64,000 nucleotides of DNA from Voacanga thouarsii (Eukaryota; Streptophyta; Magnoliopsida; Gentianales; Apocynaceae), in the NCBI GenBank assembly GCA_026120185.1, contig JANUWF010001217.1:2092001-2156000 (forward strand). The letters are read 5' to 3'. Position 1 is the first letter of the stretch. Each line of letters opens with the position of its first letter. Below the pieces are notes generated by a model, which was not told where the DNA came from, ran no database searches, and saw only the letters and a program-made list of their open reading frames with translations. This document shows, piece after piece, positions 61,382 through 64,000 of this stretch. The translations under genes were made by a program, and so were the position numbers.

Positions 61382-62643
61382 AGTTTGCAGACAAAAAGGA
61401 AGAGACTTTGGTAGACACAGATCCATTTCCGTTAGCCGATGCACACATGCTGCAAACAATATGTGGGACACAGGAGGAACATACAGGAAACAACAAGCCT
61501 GGGGGGATAGAACAAGATTTCCAGAGATTGGATGGTCAACCGTTAGTTTTTACCCGTTTATCTCCTCCCTCTTTTGCAGCACATTTCTATGGCAAAAAAG
61601 GGAAACTAACCGTGCAGGTACCCCAAAAGGAGACATTTCTGCCTGGCCTCTTTTCCTGACCATTAAAGTCCCAAAAAAGACGAGAGCAGCGGAAGCGGGC
61701 ACAACAAATGCGGCTGATTGATGCATGGGTTGAAGAACAACTAACCCCTGATAATGGCCAAAACATGCTCAGCATCTTGCCATCAAGTTTCCGAGCCACC
61801 TCTCGTCAAGAATCTATGGAAGAAGATTTTCATACGGAAGAAAGAGCCACCGTAGAGCTGGTGGATGTCCAAATTCCCCTAGAGGGGATGCTCTTTCCCA
61901 TTCCAACAGCCCAAAATGTTTACCACCTCAGGCCCCTGTACATCAAAGCACATGTCAATGGCAAGCCACTTACTCGGGTTTTTGTTGATGGTGGAGTTGT
62001 CTTAAACGTAATGTCTTTCTCTACCTTGAAACGGTTGGGGAAAGATAAGTTAGATTTGTCCCCTACTAATGTACAGATGGTTAATTGCATTGGAGAAGCA
62101 GTTGCGGCAGAAGGCGTTATCACTTGTGAAGTCATAGTCGGGTCCAAAACCAGTAAAACGGTCTTTTTTATAATTGATGCGAAGCCAGCTTATTCCATTT
62201 TATTGGGTAGGGATTGGATTCATGCAAACCGGTGCGTACCGTCCACTTTACACCAGATGATGCTGATCTAGGATGGAGAACGGGTAGAGCAGATCCCAGC
62301 CGATCCTAATCCGTTTTCAACCGAAATCCACATGAACAAAGCCCTGTTTTATCATCCGACCTTTGATCTAAGCCAATATGCCAAGCTAACGATGGCCCAT
62401 AACTTGATCACCACTGAAGAACCAGGCGGCCTACGACCGGAAGATCTAGAGGTCCGACAAGCTCCTAACTTCGTTGCTCAAGATCCGTTAATAGAAGTAG
62501 ATATAGGAGAAACGGGGGAGAACAGAACAACCAAGGTAAGTTTACATTTGACTATCGAGCAAAGGGATAAGATAACCTGTCTGATCCGTAGGTACAAGGA
62601 TTGCTTTGCGTGGGACTATCATGAGATGCCCGGTTTGGACTGA
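61378..62643 (+). pseudogene. Tat-like gag end, aspartic protease and linker
   Basis: 61378-61659 continues the gag C-terminus. 61708-62271 holds the retropepsin-like domain with VFVDGGVVLNVM and YSILLGRDWI. 62332-62643 is the linker before RT (ITCLIRRYKDCFAWDYHEMPG). Short breaks and stops separate the frames. Confidence 0.75.
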
Positions 62644-62649
62644 AGTATT

Positions 62650-63489
62650 GTGGAACATCACCTACCTGTGAAAGAAGGCTTTAAGCCCCATAAACAACTG
62701 GCAAGACGTTTTAATCTTGCATTGCTACCCAGGATCAAGGAGGAGGTAGAAAGGTTACTCCGATGTGGGTTCATCCGTACGTGCCGGTATGCAGAATGGA
62801 TATCTAACATTGTGCCGGTCATAAAGAAGAATGGACAACTACGTGTTTGCATAGACTTCAGAAACGTGAACTTGGCCATTCCGAAGGATAAGTATGCTAT
62901 GCCAATGGCAGATATGTTAGTGGATTCTGTTACGGGTAACCAGTTTTTGAGCTTCATGGATGGTTATTCAGGGTATAACCAGATATTTATAACTGAAGAG
63001 GATACACACAAAACGGTGTTCCGTTGCCCGGGGTCTATCGGCTTATTCGAATGGGTGGTTATGTCATTTAGTTTGAAGAACACTGGGGCCACCTTTCAAC
63101 GGGCCATGAATCTCATCTTCCACAACCTTATCAACAGCACTATGGAAGTCTACATAGACGACCTGGTCGTAAAATCTCCCATGTTCCTACAACACTTAGT
63201 TGATCTGGAACAAACATTTCTCCGGATGCGTCAGCACCACTTGAAGATCACCCCGGCTAAGTGTGCCTTTGGAGTTACGGCCAGGAATTTTCTTGGATTT
63301 TTAGTACACCAGAGGGGGATTGAGATAGATCAGAATAAGGCCCGGGATATTTTACAAGCAAGACCGCCTCAGACGAAGAAAGAGCTACAAAGTTTCTTGG
63401 AAAAGATCAAAATTTTACGGCATTTTTTGGCAAACACTGCAGGTAAACAGAAGGTATTTTCTTCTTTGTTACGGTTAAAGTTACCTTAA
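62650..63489 (+). pseudogene. Tat-like reverse transcriptase
   Basis: The RT domain shows LRVCIDFRNVNLA, FMDGYSGYNQIFI and the intact catalytic box VYIDDLVVKS (about 63150-63180), then LGFLVHQRGIEID. It ends in a TAA at 63487-63489. It is nearly continuous with the preceding linker (TGA at 62641-62643). Confidence 0.87.
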
Positions 63490-64000
63490 GAATTTATTTG
63501 GCAGCCTGAGCATCAGGTAGCGTTTGATCAAATAAAGGTAGCCTTAGCACATCCACCGGTGTTAGCTCCTCCGCATGACCAGTCTCCCATGAAGTTATAT
63601 ATCTCAGCTGCGGAAGGATCTATTGGCAGTTTATTGGCTCAGGATGACCTGCAAGGAATAGAAAGAGCAGTGTACTACCTTAGCCAAAATTTATCGGATA
63701 CGGAGACCCGGTACACCCTATTGAAAAGCTATGCTTATTTCTCCACTATGCATGCACAAAGCTGGAGCATTACTTGTTATTTAGGGAAGTACATATCCTA
63801 TGTAAGATAGATTTAATCAAACTTTTGTTGAATCGCCCTTTACTGAATGGGCGGCTTATGAAATGGGCGGTTAAATTACATGATTTTTCTCTAACTTATG
63901 TGCCACTGAGGGCTGTAAAAGGACAAGCTATTGCAGATTTTTTAGCTGAACATCCTTCTTTGGAGATACCGCAAACGGATGGAGACAAGCTGCAGAGGTA
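63490..64000 (+). pseudogene. Tat-like RNase H (partial at window edge)
   Basis: The frame from 63559 has KLYISAAEGSIGSLLAQDD and VYYLSQNLSDTETRYTLL, an RNase H-like region. A change of frame near 63760-63790 leads to DLIKLLLNRPLLNGRLMKWA, the usual continuation. It is cut by the window edge. Confidence 0.75.

Larger units (their letters stand above)
58868..64000 (+). mobile_element. Ty3/gypsy retrotransposon, Tat-like, 5' part (runs off the window)
   Basis: 5' LTR about 58868-59568, PBS near 59571, gag, protease, RT and RNase H in gypsy order. The VDGG protease motif and gag type suggest the Tat lineage; this is inference. There are several interruptions in gag and pol. The 3' part is beyond 64000. 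Confidence 0.85.

Overview
The window looks like nuclear DNA of a flowering plant, most likely a eudicot. It is AT-rich, has spliced genes with small exons, and is packed with nested plant transposons (Ty1/copia, Ty3/gypsy of Tekay-like and Tat-like type, hAT, MITEs, LINE). No bacterial-style operon, CRISPR array, rRNA gene or functional tRNA gene was seen. All boundaries come from reading the sequence by eye; no alignment program or database was used.

The backbone is a direct segmental duplication. Unit A (about 1.96-23.6 kb) carries an intact 21-exon gene for a golgin-84-type protein (GOLGIN CANDIDATE 1 family), whose spliced reading frame is 716 codons plus stop. Unit B (about 35.99-57.3 kb) carries a second copy with 20 recognisable exons. 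That copy is a pseudogene: stops in exons 1, 3 and 19, a 7-bp frameshift deletion in exon 17, a lost splice acceptor before exon 19, and no last exon. Unit B begins almost exactly at the start codon, so it lacks the promoter of the first copy. It lies directly downstream of a truncated first exon that resembles RDR3/4/5-type RNA-dependent RNA polymerase.

Layout: 0-0.85 kb LINE remnant; 1.0-1.97 kb microsatellites, MITE-like inverted repeats and the 5' flank; 1.97-15.29 kb golgin gene, whose 3.3-kb last intron holds a reverse LTR-like element with a nested hAT element; 16.25-16.67 kb Tourist-like MITE; 16.94-23.45 kb decayed copia element with a nested solo LTR; 24.4-27.9 kb decayed hAT transposon; 28.0-35.0 kb MITE-like element split by a younger copia element, itself carrying a 1.45-kb solo LTR; 35.4-35.8 kb RDR-like exon; 36.0-45.35 kb golgin pseudogene; 45.7-55.7 kb solo LTR split by an 8.5-kb Tekay-like chromovirus in reverse; 55.7-57.3 kb remnant of the duplicated 3' flank; 57.3-58.8 kb second hAT remnant; 58.9 kb to the edge, a Tat-like gypsy element continuing out of the window.

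Only the first golgin gene looks functional. It should encode a Golgi membrane tether with a long cytosolic coiled coil and a C-terminal transmembrane anchor. The rest records duplication, capture and decay. Target-site duplications and comparison of the two units give an insertion order. I found no strong case for a wholly new biological system. The best leads are the promoterless golgin copy fused in position to an RDR-like exon with compatible splice phase, its long uninterrupted central reading frame, a GC-AG intron kept in both copies, and a tRNA-like block inside the LTR of the Tekay-like element.
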